Shown in pieces: positions 11,370 to 23,371 of a stretch of DNA of 64,000 bases; within the stretch, counting starts at the first letter, position 1, and every line of letters starts with the position of its first letter. The DNA comes from Ricinus communis (Eukaryota; Streptophyta; Magnoliopsida; Malpighiales; Euphorbiaceae): positions 23,998,802-24,062,801 of the forward strand of contig NC_063258.1 of NCBI RefSeq assembly GCF_019578655.1, given 5' to 3'. Position numbers and translations under genes: made by a program. A model generated the notes under the pieces. That model saw only the letters and a list, made by a program, of their open reading frames with translations, made no database searches and was not told the DNA's origin.

Positions 11370-11737
11370 GCCTTGCAGTTTAAAAGATTCAAATTTTTGC
11401 AGTAATTTGCTATTTCAGCCAATTGAGTGCAATTTTGGCTAAATTATGTTGCTCGTTGTTGGTCAAAATTAAACAACGCGAGTAATAACATAAATACAAT
11501 TTAGAAAATAAAAAATTTAAAATAGTAATGCGTATAAATAATATGGCATTAGGATTCATTAATTTAGATTTTTATTTTTTAATTAGTGTCAATATCACTA
11601 TTCGCGTTGTTTAATTTTGACAAATAACTCAATTATGCTAAAATTATACACAATTTACTAAAATTTCGTCAAATTGATATTATTTTTAAAGAATTTATAA
11701 AATAGTAAAATTTCGTAAAAGTTTAAATTAATTTGAC
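11370..11737. mobile_element. Long-TIR MITE, copy 1
   Basis: The left arm (about 11370-11510) and right arm (about 11590-11737) are imperfect inverted repeats of each other: both contain GTCAAAATTAAACAACGCGA-type cores and AATTGAGT blocks. The centre and arms are clearly related to a second copy at 50090-50487. There is no coding sequence. No convincing target duplication was found for this copy, so the outer ends are approximate. Confidence 0.6.
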
Positions 11738-13512
11738 TATTAAATCTTTTTATATTTGTTTAACTTATATTTTAAATTTTTTTAATTTAAAATCCCCGCT
11801 GGGAAGGTGTACACTCTTAACAATAGTTGCTTGGAATTTAAAGCTCTACCCTTGTCTTATAAAATTTTCACTGGTTTCTAGGAAATTTAGATTTCCTTTC
11901 CAGAAGAAATATTCAAATCACAATTGAACTTTCCAACAAAGGTCAATTGACCATATCCACCAATAAGCTCCAATTTCTCCTAACAATTCGATCGATTCAG
12001 CCCTTTATCTCATAACCCACAAAAAATAAATAAAAGAATTATCCGTTGAGATTTCGAGACATAAATTCTGAAAGGACGCAAGGAACTCAAGGCCATGCCT
12101 AAACTCCCAAGTTTTTCTACATTCTCTCAGAATTCATGCCCCGAGTTTCTTCATTTATTACTGCCAGTAGGGTAACATATCCACAAAAGACCATTCTTTT
12201 AAGCCTAAAATATGCCTCGTCTGGTGCCTAACCAAAGTCCAGCAAAAGGAGTATTTATATCCCCATCAAGAGTGTTGGCAAAACTTTAACCAACAAATCT
12301 TAACCGAGTTCTTCTTCGTATGGCTCGGTCATTCCCCTACATCACCGACCGTAGCATTGGCTATGTAAATACCTCAAGGCTACGAGAATATAACATGGAG
12401 ACATTCGACCTCCTCTTTCCTTAAAAATATCAATGCCCATTGGCCATTGTTTAGTCTTATAGGAAGTAAGGGAGTTCACATAAGATTGTATGTCCTTGAT
12501 AGTACCCACAAGCCGAGGTTTACACTAAATCTATTTCTCCCCTTAAATAGCATAAGAAGAAATTTCTCCTACCTCTGCCCATGATAAATATATGATATTT
12601 ATTTATATTTATGCAAGTACCCTTTAAACTATTTTTAATTTCTTTCATGCCTTTTATGTAATCCTTTGGCTTAAAGTATGATCTTCTTTGCCTACTGACT
12701 TGACCCCTATTTTGGCTGTCCACTACTCTATATAGCACGATTTGATCTCAGATGAATTAAAAATGGGCATTTCACATGTCACTTGGCAGGATAAGATTTA
12801 AACTAAGTTGTTTTTAAATAGGTTAATAAAAGAATTCATGTAATTTTTAGCTGGCTGTTGAGCAGTGGATAGAATTGGCCGTAAATTAGGAATTGTGAAC
12901 TACTTGGGACTAATTATAATCTTATGACCAATTTGAACAGTTGGGATTTCCACCTTACATTAATTTTTATTACAGTTTTCTTTTTCCTTTTTGACACTGG
13001 GACACTGGAAGTTCTTTAGATCTGATATTTGACAGGTTTCCTGCTCCCCGTGCTCCAATTTCATCACTCAACAAAGGCCCACCTTTAAAGCTGCCAACTA
13101 CCCATTCTAAATAATTCTAGATCCGCAGCAAAAATGACAGACACTAATCCTGAATGGAGATCTTGAAACAAATGGGTCCCAACCAAGATGAGGAAAAAAA
13201 AAATAAAAATTGGTGCCGACTGCCGACCTTCCAATACTATTAGCTTACCATATCTCACAAGGTCTTCCTGCTGCGTACAATAACCAAATATACAACTGTT
13301 CCATGATAGAGTGGAGAAGGCTGAAGGAAGAAGGAAATTTGAAGAAAAGGAAGGAAAAGGGTAAGCAGAATATAAGAAAGGAGAAGAGAAAAAGGAAAAC
13401 CATCATCAATCAGACCTAATAATTTAATGATAATTCACATCTAGACAACTACGTGATTTTCCAGCAAGAACAGAATCTTTTAGTTTATGCCATAGTCAGG
13501 AAAAGATACCTA
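11738..13512. other. Intergenic region, partly repeat-like
   Basis: From about 11800 to 12520 the base composition is distinctly richer in GC than its surroundings, with phrases such as GGCTCGGTCATTCCCC and TACATCACCGACCG. It looks like part of a retrotransposon LTR, but no paired ends or target duplication were found. The rest is plain AT-rich spacer. No reading frame longer than about 70 codons has family features. The last 100 bases before 13513 are probably WRKY 3' UTR. Confidence 0.35.
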
Positions 13513-16500
13513 TCAGCAAGGCTTGATTTCAAATCCAATGCTTAGAAGAGTTCTAGCTGATTCGATGGCCTTCTCCTTCTCGCCTCCAAGGTCTAAGGTT
13601 TCACTAGTTAATTCACCTTCCTTCCCCACTGACCATTGGGTTGAACTTATTTGGTTCGGTAATGTATCAGTTTTCTTGAGCTGTAAATTGCTCATAGAAG
13701 CAGGAGCAGCAGCAGCTACAAGGGGAGCACTAGGCGGACCATGTCGCTTTTTGGGTACAGGCATGTCATGGTCATGTACTCCCTTGTATGTTATAATGAC
13801 CGCATCTGTGTTGTCCACCGCTGTTTCAATATGCTTACGGACTGGACATCCAGCAGAAGTGCACCTGTAATAGTTCCTGCACAATTTGTTTAGAGTGAGA
13901 AATCAGCACAAAAGAACAGAATCCACAGGCTGGATTGAATTTGGAAGATCTAACTCGGACCGAGAAATGAATAATCAGAGCTACTACATAGATTATGACC
14001 TTGGATGCTACTTCCTCAATTCAAATATGTTGAGATTCTATCAGGGATGCAGGAATTCTAATAAGAAAAAAAGAACTTTCCCTTTATCATAGAAAATTAA
14101 GAATTTTCCTAAAATTTATGAAAGAAACAAAAGGGAAAAGAAGGTGTTTTTATCTACCTACTCTTGTATCATCATTGCAGAACCATATGGCCAACACTCC
14201 TGCATTTGACCTCAAAAGTTGGAATATTAAATGTTTTAACGAACTCTGCTACCCATCAGAGGACGAGAAGAGTAATGTGCAAAGGTTTACAATGAAAAGG
14301 GAGAAAATACTATCTCCACTGCTCATCATCCAAAAATCATGAGTGACTTGGCTTTGTTGTATGACACTGGTAAACATCCATTTGAAAAGCTATTCTTCAG
14401 GAGACTATCCGAGATACAATTCTTCCCTATAAGCCACCTCATAGAAATGCTTCAGTTGTACCCTCATCCAGAAGCCAGAAGACCAACTATAAGTTATCTA
14501 TCAAAAATGCCATTATTCTCCACTCGTCACCAACCATAATTCATAGGAAGCCATGTCCCTTATAGGACTTGCATCAACATTCATTTGAAACTGGTCTGTT
14601 AGAGTGAATGTCCTTCAAAAGACATAGCATTTGTGGTACACAAACTCTTTGTAACTGAACATGACAATTCGCACAAAATCTCAAAGACCCCCATTTTAGT
14701 CCACTCCTTTCCCAAATACTCTCCAGAGAAACAAAGCAGTTTCACCTAAATATTTTGGTCTTTGTAACTGGAACATGACACAACTCCCAAAATATTATAA
14801 CGAAGAAAGAAGTTGCATATTTTAGACTGATTCATATTTCAAATGCTTTTGCCAAAATCTAAAGCAACAGAGTAATAAAAATACTCCATCCAGAGAACAT
14901 GATCTCTAATAGCATGAGTTTGCACACAAAGAAAGAGCCATAGTAGCATGAGCATTAAAAAAAATGAGAATAATAAATCAATTTCCGCGTTATGATACTT
15001 TCTTCCACTATGATAAGATAAATAGAAACAAACCAAGAAACTACACTTTGCATATATATATAGTTAATATGGCATCTAAACTGCATTATCTGATGTTAAT
15101 TTGTATTAGTATACCAGGTCAAAATCCCCATGCAAGCAAAGAACAAATAAAGAAATAAACATGCACCTGGGATGGGGGTTTCCTTTCACCATCTTTTGTC
15201 CATACTTGCGCCATCTGTATCCATCACTTGAAATTCCCACATCACCCGCTGCATGGACCACAAATTTAGGCTTCTTTCCAGGTTTTAATAGAGTTCCTGA
15301 ACATTCTAAATTCTCCTTCTTCATTCTGGATAAATAAGCAGAAAAATACTGTAATCAACTAATATCCAAAGCTGCCTTTTTACAGTTATATCAGAAAGTG
15401 CCAACATCACAGATGAAAAATTCAATTCAGCAGAACAAAGAAAAGGGACACCTTACCTTCTTTTTGGTTCAGGTTCACTGACATGCTCCTCTTTGATAAG
15501 AATTTTCCCATTCCCGTCAGAGCCACTTGAATTCTGCCGCTTTTTTTCAGAAATATTTGGTGTTTCCTGTATAGAATCTTTAAACAACGTGGACTGACTT
15601 GAATCCGTATGCATGCCCATGGAATGTTCTTTCATGCTATTTTCCAGAACAGGGGCAGATAATAAAGCAACCTTGCTTCCCCTTGTGCTATTATTCTTTC
15701 GAGGTGGATCATGACTGTGTGTTCCTTTATTAACAATCTCTATTACATGGCCCGAATGATCAGCACATTCAATCTTTTTAGCACAACAGTCAGAATATGT
15801 GCACTTGTAATAGCTTCGAGAACCTTTAGGACTCTTCACTTGCTTCTGACCATATTTTCGCCAGTTGTAACCATCAAGAACATGTGCTTTCACAATGGGA
15901 AGAGAAAGACTTTTCAGTTCAGAAGAGTTTTGTTGGTCTGCTTCTGGTATGCAGGCATTATAATTATTAAACTTCGATGGGGACACTCTTGGTTCTGGTA
16001 GAGTTGGACTTGGAGCAGATGATATTGGTTGTGTAACAGAAGTTGGAGAAAGTTCTGACAAAGAAGTTGGACAAACAGAAGACTGAAGTTGATTTTGGGT
16101 CTGAGCTTCAGCACATTGGCTGGTTACATCTCCTGAAACTTCTGGATGTGAAATCCCATCTTGCTCCTGATTAAAGAATTTTAACAAAATTTAAAATGCA
16201 CAGTATCTAGAATTACAGATGCATCCAGAGTTCAGAGTGCAATTTAGAAAGCATAGATTGCAGCTGTTGGCTTGTCAGAGGGTGAGTCCACGTCTCACAA
16301 ACACCACTACACAAAATCTGGCACATTAATGTTTAAATGTTTTAAAACTAGCAGGCACAAAGGAAATACAAGAAGAGGAATTTTGCCAATAAGAAATGTA
16401 AATTGTTCTAGCTAGGTCGCCAAAGTACTAAAAGAACATTCATATTCATAGTAAAGTCAAAACAAGAGACTGTCCTAGTAATATTTTATCAAAACTAAAC

Positions 16501-18844
16501 AACATACTAACCCTATTCTATCTTAAAGTTAAGCAAATGTTTCTAACTTAAACTGTATCAACTCAGATGTCGATAATTGGTAACCATACATGCACCAACT
16601 GAAACCTTCTTTCCATATTTACTGCAGGCTGCTGCAAAGCATTGTCATAGCTCAGGATGCTGATTGAGATAAAGAGCCACCTAAGTTCTGAAATAGTAGG
16701 AATAACAACTCCTCACTTGACTAAAGGACAATGGTTTAGTTACAGCTTACAGACTGACTGCTCAACTTAAATAAGCTCTAATCTAGAACTGCTTGAGGTC
16801 AACTGTACGGATCATCACCCTTCGATTTCTTTTTTTTATTTGAAGCTTTTAATGGAACCCTTAAAGTTAGGTGTGATACTCTGGTCTCTAATTTCTGAAA
16901 AATGAGATTTTAGTTCTCTTACAAGCGTAAATTACGTGTATAACACAGGTTCATTGAGGTAAAGTGTAACAGTCAGAGCAATAAAGCTCCCTAACAATCC
17001 TAGGTAAAAAATATATTTTGGCAATCTTCAAGAGAGAGTATGCTAATATTATATAAGCTTTCTAACCCTTTATGGAAAATCATTTATGGCTAAATTGACA
17101 TTAAAGTAGGACGACAAGAATGCAAGAGAAGAATACCTAGGACATTTGGCTCCCATAATTTTGCATAAGAAAGAATCACAAGTGAAGATATATTTCTTTT
17201 TATTTTTTCAATTTTTCAATGCAGTGAACCTTTGTGCTTTGATTTTTGTGCATATCTTTATTAGATGCTTAGACAAAAGATGAGAGGATATAATGCATGA
17301 TGATAACATTGTTATGCATCACTCAGTTCAAGTTTTACCCTTTTAAAGAAAAAAACCCATAGAAGGACCTTCAAGGATACATCCGCCAATGCTACTCCAA
17401 AGAGAAGCAGGAAGAGGCATGAATCCTTTTAACTATTATTAATTTTAAATTCTTTATTAATGTTTTTGATATGCATGCTTTCATCCTTAAAGGTTTAGAG
17501 AATTAGATCAATACTACTAGCAATAATTTATTCACTCATTCAAATGCAAGGATTGGTCAATGATTATAGAAACTCCTAGCATGTCAACACCTTTTGTTTT
17601 CTTCCACATTCAAGTCTAATCATTTCCACAAGTTTATCAACCTTCAAAACAGTTGATTCAATTGTTCATTCAAATACAATTCAAAAGCTATTGCCCTTAT
17701 AGTTCAATGCATAGAAAACGGTTGGAACACTTTTACTGTATTGTCAAAAGTTTAAAAAGCAGTAATAGTTTCCAACAGTTCCAAAACGTTTTTCCTTAAT
17801 CTTAGGTTTTCTAGAGGTTAGCCATGATCTCACCCTTCAACTACAGTTCATGGACATTTATGCTTTTCTTTAAGAAAAAATTCACATGTACCGCGTAGAC
17901 AAAGCATTTAAGATATTTTCTTTATAGGATCGACTAAAAACCCAGAAGTGTCAATGTCTACTGTTAATATTAACTTTTGGAGAGCACATAAAGCATCTTA
18001 AATTACAAACTTAAGTCCATTCCTAGCAAATTATCCTTTAGTCGGCACATTTCTGATGTTGTTGATTAAGTATATAACTGAAATATCATAATGAATACCA
18101 AAACACGGTTCAGAATCACTTCAATCTCAAATTAAAAATGAATAAAGTAAAATAACGTAAAAATAAAGATCTGTCAGCAAATGCAACTACTAGCAGAAGA
18201 TCAATTCTCTAAAGATTTGCATTTCGCAGACAAATCATTTGCATACTAAACACTAAATTCAAATAGATTCAAACAGGCACAGACATAAAATCACAAAAGA
18301 ACACAACTACTAAAAGTAATAAATAACTAAATTAAATAATGAATAAACAAAGCAAAGACCAGAAATGAATGATAATAATAAATATAATAATAATAATAAA
18401 AACTTTTGGTCTCTAACCTTGAATTCAGAATCATCCACGTGCTTTTCCAAACCTGCATTATCCTCCAAACCTGCTAGATCAGACACTTCCACTCTCACCA
18501 AACAAACAATAACTTCTCTTTTTTTTCTATAACAATATTAAATTAAATTAAATTTCCAAAGGAACACTCTGCAATTCTTTTTTGAAAAACCTACCTACAC
18601 ACTGCTTGTTCTCCAATATCGCCGTGGAAGTCGGAACCGCCACTAAAGCTTCCAATTCTACTGGACCGCTAGATAACTCCTCGGGTTGCTGCGACTCGCC
18701 GAGTTGATCTAACTCGCTGAGTTGACTATCCTCCTCCTCATCATCATCATCTTCTTCTTGTTCTTCTAAAACGTGGTCGTTGTGTTCATCAACTTGTCGT
18801 TTATGTTGTACTTGGAGAGCTTCTACGCTCTTGCTCTCTGCCAT
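13513..18844 (-). CDS. WRKY32-like: Group I WRKY transcription factor, WRKY32 type
   Basis: Sequence-specific nuclear regulator that binds W-boxes (TTGACC/T). Five exons on the minus strand: 18844-18595, 18491-18418, 16166-15457, 15325-15167 and 13876-13513, total 518 residues, all GT-AG. The N terminus has an acidic run ([13 protein letters not shown]). The first WRKY domain carries WRKYGQK at 210-216 with a C-X4-C...H-X-H zinc site (CTYSDCC, HSH). The second has WRKYGQK at 383-389 with CTSAGC and HDH. The intron inside the second domain, after NPHPR, is the conserved R-type position. The tail [16 protein letters not shown] and [10 protein letters not shown] in domain 1 match the Arabidopsis WRKY32 type as I remember it. 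ATG 18844 is the first in frame. Intron 2 is long (2.25 kb). Function in defence or development is inferred from family only. Confidence 0.93.
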
Positions 18845-19070
18845 CGCCAATTCTCTCTCAGAGAGTAAAGTTTCAAAACAGTTGCCTTTTCAATTTTTAA
18901 TTTTATAGTGTCCGAAACTCAAACCCGATAAAATCTAAACCGATGCCGATATACCGACGTTTATATCCGGCTTTTTTTTTTTCCTTTTAGAAGGAATCGA
19001 ATTTTTGTGTATCGTAATCGGTTTCTTTTTTAAAGAGAGAGAAAAAGACAAAGGTGGGGTTGGGGGTATA
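18845..19070 (-). promoter_or_regulatory. Probable 5' UTR and core promoter of the WRKY gene
   Basis: The region directly upstream of the WRKY start (to the right on the plus strand) holds pyrimidine/purine-rich runs and no long frame. The transcription start was not located. It leads into the TTGAC box cluster at 19078-19278. Confidence 0.4.
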
Positions 19071-19077
19071 TGTGTCT

Positions 19078-19278
19078 TTGACTAGATTTGACTCAGGCGG
19101 TTCTTTTTTTCTTAATTTATTTAATTTTGTGTGTGCTGTGGGTAACGGACGCCGTTGATTTCTCCGTTAGTTCAGGTGAGAGGATCTGCGCTTGTTTTAT
19201 TGACTTGACGTGTTCAGTAACGGCACAGGTGGCTAATTGTTGCTGCTTGCTTTGACTCTGAAACAGTGGCTATTTGAC
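19078..19278. promoter_or_regulatory. Cluster of six TTGAC (W-box core) sites
   Basis: TTGACT occurs at 19078, 19088, 19200 and 19252, and TTGACG at 19205 and 19273, all within 201 bp and all in the same orientation. TTGAC[C/T] is the binding site of WRKY proteins, and this cluster lies 230-430 bp upstream of the WRKY start codon. Auto- or cross-regulation by WRKY factors is a likely inference. Confidence 0.6.
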
Positions 19279-19346
19279 GTTTATTTTTTATTAATTATAT
19301 TATTGTTGTAAAACTGTAAATAAGTGCATGCTAAGGTTCTTGGAAT
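19279..19346. other. AT-rich spacer
   Basis: Short AT-rich spacer between the TTGAC box cluster and the hAT-like MITE. Nothing recognisable. Confidence 0.3.
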
Positions 19347-19621
19347 TAGGCCTACCCATGGTTCGTGAACCGTAAATTCCGGTCTATGGTATATGAAATA
19401 AGCTGGTTTAGATTCATGGTACTGATTCTAGTTGGTTTCAATCAATGTCGAAATTCTTTTTTAAAAAAAATTTGAATTGAAATTAATAATTCTGATTCGT
19501 AACTGGCATTGAATCAATTCCCTCTAATTTTAAACTGTTTTGAGCTCGATTATAGTTCTAAAAAATGGTTCTAATTCAGTTTCAGTTATTTCAGGCTTGA
19601 ACCGACCCATGGGCATACCTA
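19347..19621. mobile_element. Possible hAT-like MITE
   Basis: 275 bp. The left end TAGGCCTACCCATGGTTC and the reverse complement of the right end (TAGGTATGCCCATGGGTC) form degenerate terminal inverted repeats with the TAGG/GGTTC style common in hAT-derived MITEs. The interior is rich in GAACC and GGTTC words. The flanking octamers agree at only 5 of 8 positions, so the target duplication is weak. Confidence 0.45.
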
Positions 19622-20079
19622 CAGTGAATACTAGGGTCGGCATTTCAGATAACGGGTCTAAAATGGAAGTATCAACACACATAAATAACATATAAATGCT
19701 CAATAAATATTTAATGAATTATAATAGTTTGCATATGTTAAAAGGTAAATGAATTATTGCAGCACATGAAATGCTCGTGTTGCTCAGTTTGTGACCGACC
19801 TTCAAGTGCGAGAGTATGATCTCCCACCTGCTATTGTTGATGTTCTGTTGGCACATTTTATTCATGGACAAAGGGTCAATTTGCCCCGACCTTGTATCTA
19901 TTAATTGATTCCATTAACCCAATATCAAACCTATCACAACACCACATTTTTTTATTTAAGAATATTTAAATCCAAATACAATTAATATAATATAAATTTA
20001 TATAAAAAATTATTTTTATTATCCGAGCTCGTTCTAAATTTAAATAGAAATACATAATACTATTCGAGCCCGCCCGATC

Positions 20080-20080
<1 letters not shown>

Positions 20081-20106
<26 letters not shown>
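20081..20106. repeat. (TA)n microsatellite
   Basis: About 13 uninterrupted TA units. Confidence 0.9.
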
Positions 20107-20110
<4 letters not shown>

Positions 20111-20744
20111 CAATTACTAATATATTGCATTATATGTAAATAAAAAAATACTTATTTTTCTCACAACTTTTAAAAACTAAAAAGAAACTAAAACAATTGC
20201 GAAATCTTAAGCCATTCACCAATTAATATAGTAATCCTTGACCAAATAAAAACTGAATTTTATTATCCTCTCACTTATTCTTATAAAAAGAATTTCTATG
20301 GGTGCAAAATCCCTTTTTGATGTAAAAAGAAAATGGGTTATAGATATTCACGGTCCATAGTTTGAAAAATTATTTTGAATACCATTAAAATGCAAAAAGT
20401 GGAGAAAATAGATTTATGAGTGATTGATATATCAGTTAAAAAGATAAGTTGAATTAAAATTATGAAAGAGATAAAAAAAAGTATTTCAGTGATTGTTGAA
20501 TAATTGAAAAAATTATAAAAAAACCATGATCTTTTCTTAAAAATATTTTATATTTTTTTTTGAATATAGAAAAGATTGAATATTCCAAAGAGAAAAGAAA
20601 ATATTCAAAAAAAATATATTTGTGGTTTTGCATATTTTTAAATTTAAATATGTTTTTTGATTCATTTAAAACTCTGCAAGTAATGAACTGCAAAATAAGG
20701 ATAGTCATCCATTTACATTCACTATAAAGGCAGTGTCGATGAAA

Positions 20745-20799
20745 GAATTCAAACTCGAGACCTCTAATTCTCAATAGCTCTTGTCACTTGAATTATGCC
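20745..20799 (-). repeat. tRNA-derived SINE fragment (tentative)
   Basis: On the minus strand there is a box-A-like stretch (AATTCAAGTGACAAGAGC) followed by a box-B-like stretch (GGTCTCGAGTTTGAATTC) at tRNA-like spacing. This pattern is typical of plant tRNA-derived SINE heads. It is too diverged for a functional tRNA. Confidence 0.4.
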
Positions 20800-21441
20800 T
20801 TAAGTATTATATTTAAATATATTTCTATTTTTATAATAAATTAAGTCAATATATTAGTTAGCTAATTGTAAGGTTTTATTTATATTTCTTATTTGATGTC
20901 CCGCTTGTATTGTATTATTAAAAGTTTTAAGAAATGCCAATAATTTTACATATGTTCAATTTTGAATATATGTCTTCTATTGTAACAAATTAATATATGT
21001 GTTTTTATTTGTTAGTGAAAAATAACATTATACTATATAAATTAAATAATTTCACCACGTCAAATCAATTAAACCATATGAAAAGAACTTGTGACAAAAA
21101 AAGAATGTTCTCATTTATTGGCTTAAATTTAAGTGCATGAGTACTTTATTGTAACATATACATAATCTCTAACACGAGGTTATAAACTAAACTTAAGCCT
21201 AAACTCCCATTAAATATTTATTTATCATTTTTTTCTATTAAAAGAGATACTTTTATCAGGTTTATTTTGCTTAAAACTTATTCTTTAATTACTAATTATT
21301 GATATTTGTATCAAGCTTATTTTGCTTAAACTTATTCTTTAACGACTAATTATTTCCCTAATAAAGCTTCACCTACTTTTTCTATTTGATTAAATCCTAC
21401 TTTAATAGCTTTATAGTCTTTGCCTACATAAAACCACCAGG

Positions 21442-21540
21442 CCTGTAGCTTGATGGTCAAGGCGTTTGTGCTCAGAAATGATCTCGAACTCCAAATTTAT
21501 AGTTTCTTTTATATCTTTTGTAATTATTCAAAAAGAAAAA
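21442..21540 (+). repeat. tRNA-derived SINE-like repeat (tentative)
   Basis: Box-A-like TAGCTTGATGGTC at 21446-21458 and box-B-like ATCTCGAACTC at 21481-21491, about 30 bases apart, are followed by a T-rich tail with TTTTG. This resembles a short plant SINE; no full tRNA fold is present. Confidence 0.4.
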
Positions 21541-23250
21541 GCCTTACCTATATAAACTTATTCTTTTTCTACTGTTATTTTCTTTTTTCTATTTAATTTA
21601 AACTAAGAAAGCTCGAGTAGGCGTCCCCGGTTTCCACTCTCATTTCTTCTTAAGAATGTCACTAATGCTATATTTATTGAAATTTATAAAAAAATTTATT
21701 TTATTTTTAAAAAGATACGAGAGAAAAAATAAAATAGAAATGATAAAGTTGAAAGATATATTTTGATGTTATAAAATGTACTGAGTTGTTAATTTAGAAT
21801 TCATTTAAAAAAATTTCTTATTTTTTTATAATTTAATTTAACTATAATCAATTATACACAAATTTGGTTATGTAGAATACTAAATTAACTTTCACTTTAT
21901 TTAAAAAATATAAATTTTAAATTTACAAATAAATTCTATAAATTTTATGCATTGTAACCGGATACTATATAAATTTAGTTTATCAGTGTTTATATCAATA
22001 TTTATCTAGCAAGATTTTCAAGTTGCTTTCTCTTTTCTTTGTCAATTTTTTTATGAATTTTTTTTAATATTTTGCTAAATTTAATCTATTATTAAAATAT
22101 TTAAATAATAAATTAGATAACTCTTCATTAACTATCATATAACTCTTTATTAACCATCATTTAATAATATATTTAATTTATTATTAATACTCTACTAGTT
22201 ATAAAAGAAATTACATTGTTAATTTTTTATAACTCTTGATTTGAAGTTTTTTTCTCATTTTTAAGATGAATGAAGTCTTTTTTTTTTATATTTTTTATCA
22301 ATGCATATATATTACTAAATTTTATATTTCTTTTCAAATTGATACAAATATTTTTATAATATTTTTAATCAAGTTAAATAAAATATTTTATTTTTCATTT
22401 TTATTTTTTAATTAAATTTAATTATTTTATATGTATTTCATTTTATTTATATTGTACCATAAGTACTTATTCATCGAAGTATATAAATAATATTTAACTA
22501 ATTAAAATTATTTTAATTAATAAAAATTAAAAAATAACTCTATACATATAAAATTAATTTAATTTAATATTTAAAATTATACTAAAATAATATTATTATC
22601 ACTAAGTGTAAAATGTGACGTTTAATATATATATATATATTTAGTTTCACAAATTATATATAAAATATAAAATTATTTAATTTTATTTTATTTTAAATTT
22701 ATAAATTTTAATACTATTAAAATAAACTCCCTATAAGGAGGGGATTCGTCGTGTAATGTGGAAATATTGACGGGGGAGGGCCACATTTTCATATATTAGT
22801 GGTAGTCGATGGCTTTGATTACGATGGCAAGGCTAAGGGTAACGAATCGGTAAGTGCTTGGGAGGCTATACGGGACGTGGACCGTTCAATAAAAATAACT
22901 AATCCTTTTTATATTTACTGTAAAAATAAAATTTTATCTAAAATCTAAAATTTAAAAATTTTTATCGCTTAAATAAAATATTATAAATCTATTTTTACTT
23001 TTAAAAAATTAAAAAATTAACAGTTTTGAATTATTATTGTTTTTTAATTTTTTACGTGAAATGTCGCAATACATTAATACAATAAAACCAACGTATACTT
23101 TCTATATTTTCCTGGCAAAAAGAAAAACAGAAAATCTTTGAACCAAAAGTTCTACCTAACCTCTAAAAGAAAATTTAAATGTAAATTACTAACCTCTAAT
23201 AGAAAGTTTAATTTTAAATTCAAATAACGACCACAAGCTTTGCTACTTCT

Positions 23251-23371
23251 CCAAAACGTCCACCAGTAATTCGCACATGATAATTGCCTGATTAAAGCAC
23301 CGACCTGTCTTCTCGCTTCTCACCCAAAAGAAGAAAGAGTGAAAAGTATTATTTAGTTTGAGCTCACTCTC
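23251..23371 (+). promoter_or_regulatory. Probable 5' UTR of the purine permease gene
   Basis: A pyrimidine-rich stretch, GC-richer than the DNA upstream, runs directly into the ATG at 23372. It probably holds the transcription start and leader. No TATA box could be chosen with confidence. Confidence 0.4.

Larger units (their letters stand above)
19622..23250. other. AT-rich intergenic DNA with repeat scraps
   Basis: About 3.6 kb separating the WRKY and permease genes on their 5' sides. It contains a TA microsatellite at 20081-20106, two tRNA-like SINE fragments near 20745-20799 and 21442-21540 (separate entries), and a G-rich island at about 22735-22895. Otherwise it is AT-rich without coding frames; the 104-codon minus-strand frame at 20460-20774 is a low-complexity Phe/Lys/Ile string and not credible. 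Confidence 0.45.

Noticed and set aside
13210..13419. 69-codon Lys/Glu-rich frame
   Set aside because: Simple purine-rich sequence near the WRKY 3' end; no evidence of coding.
20460..20774. 104-codon minus-strand frame
   Set aside because: Low-complexity AT-rich translation dominated by Phe, Lys and Ile with no family features; overlaps a SINE-like repeat.
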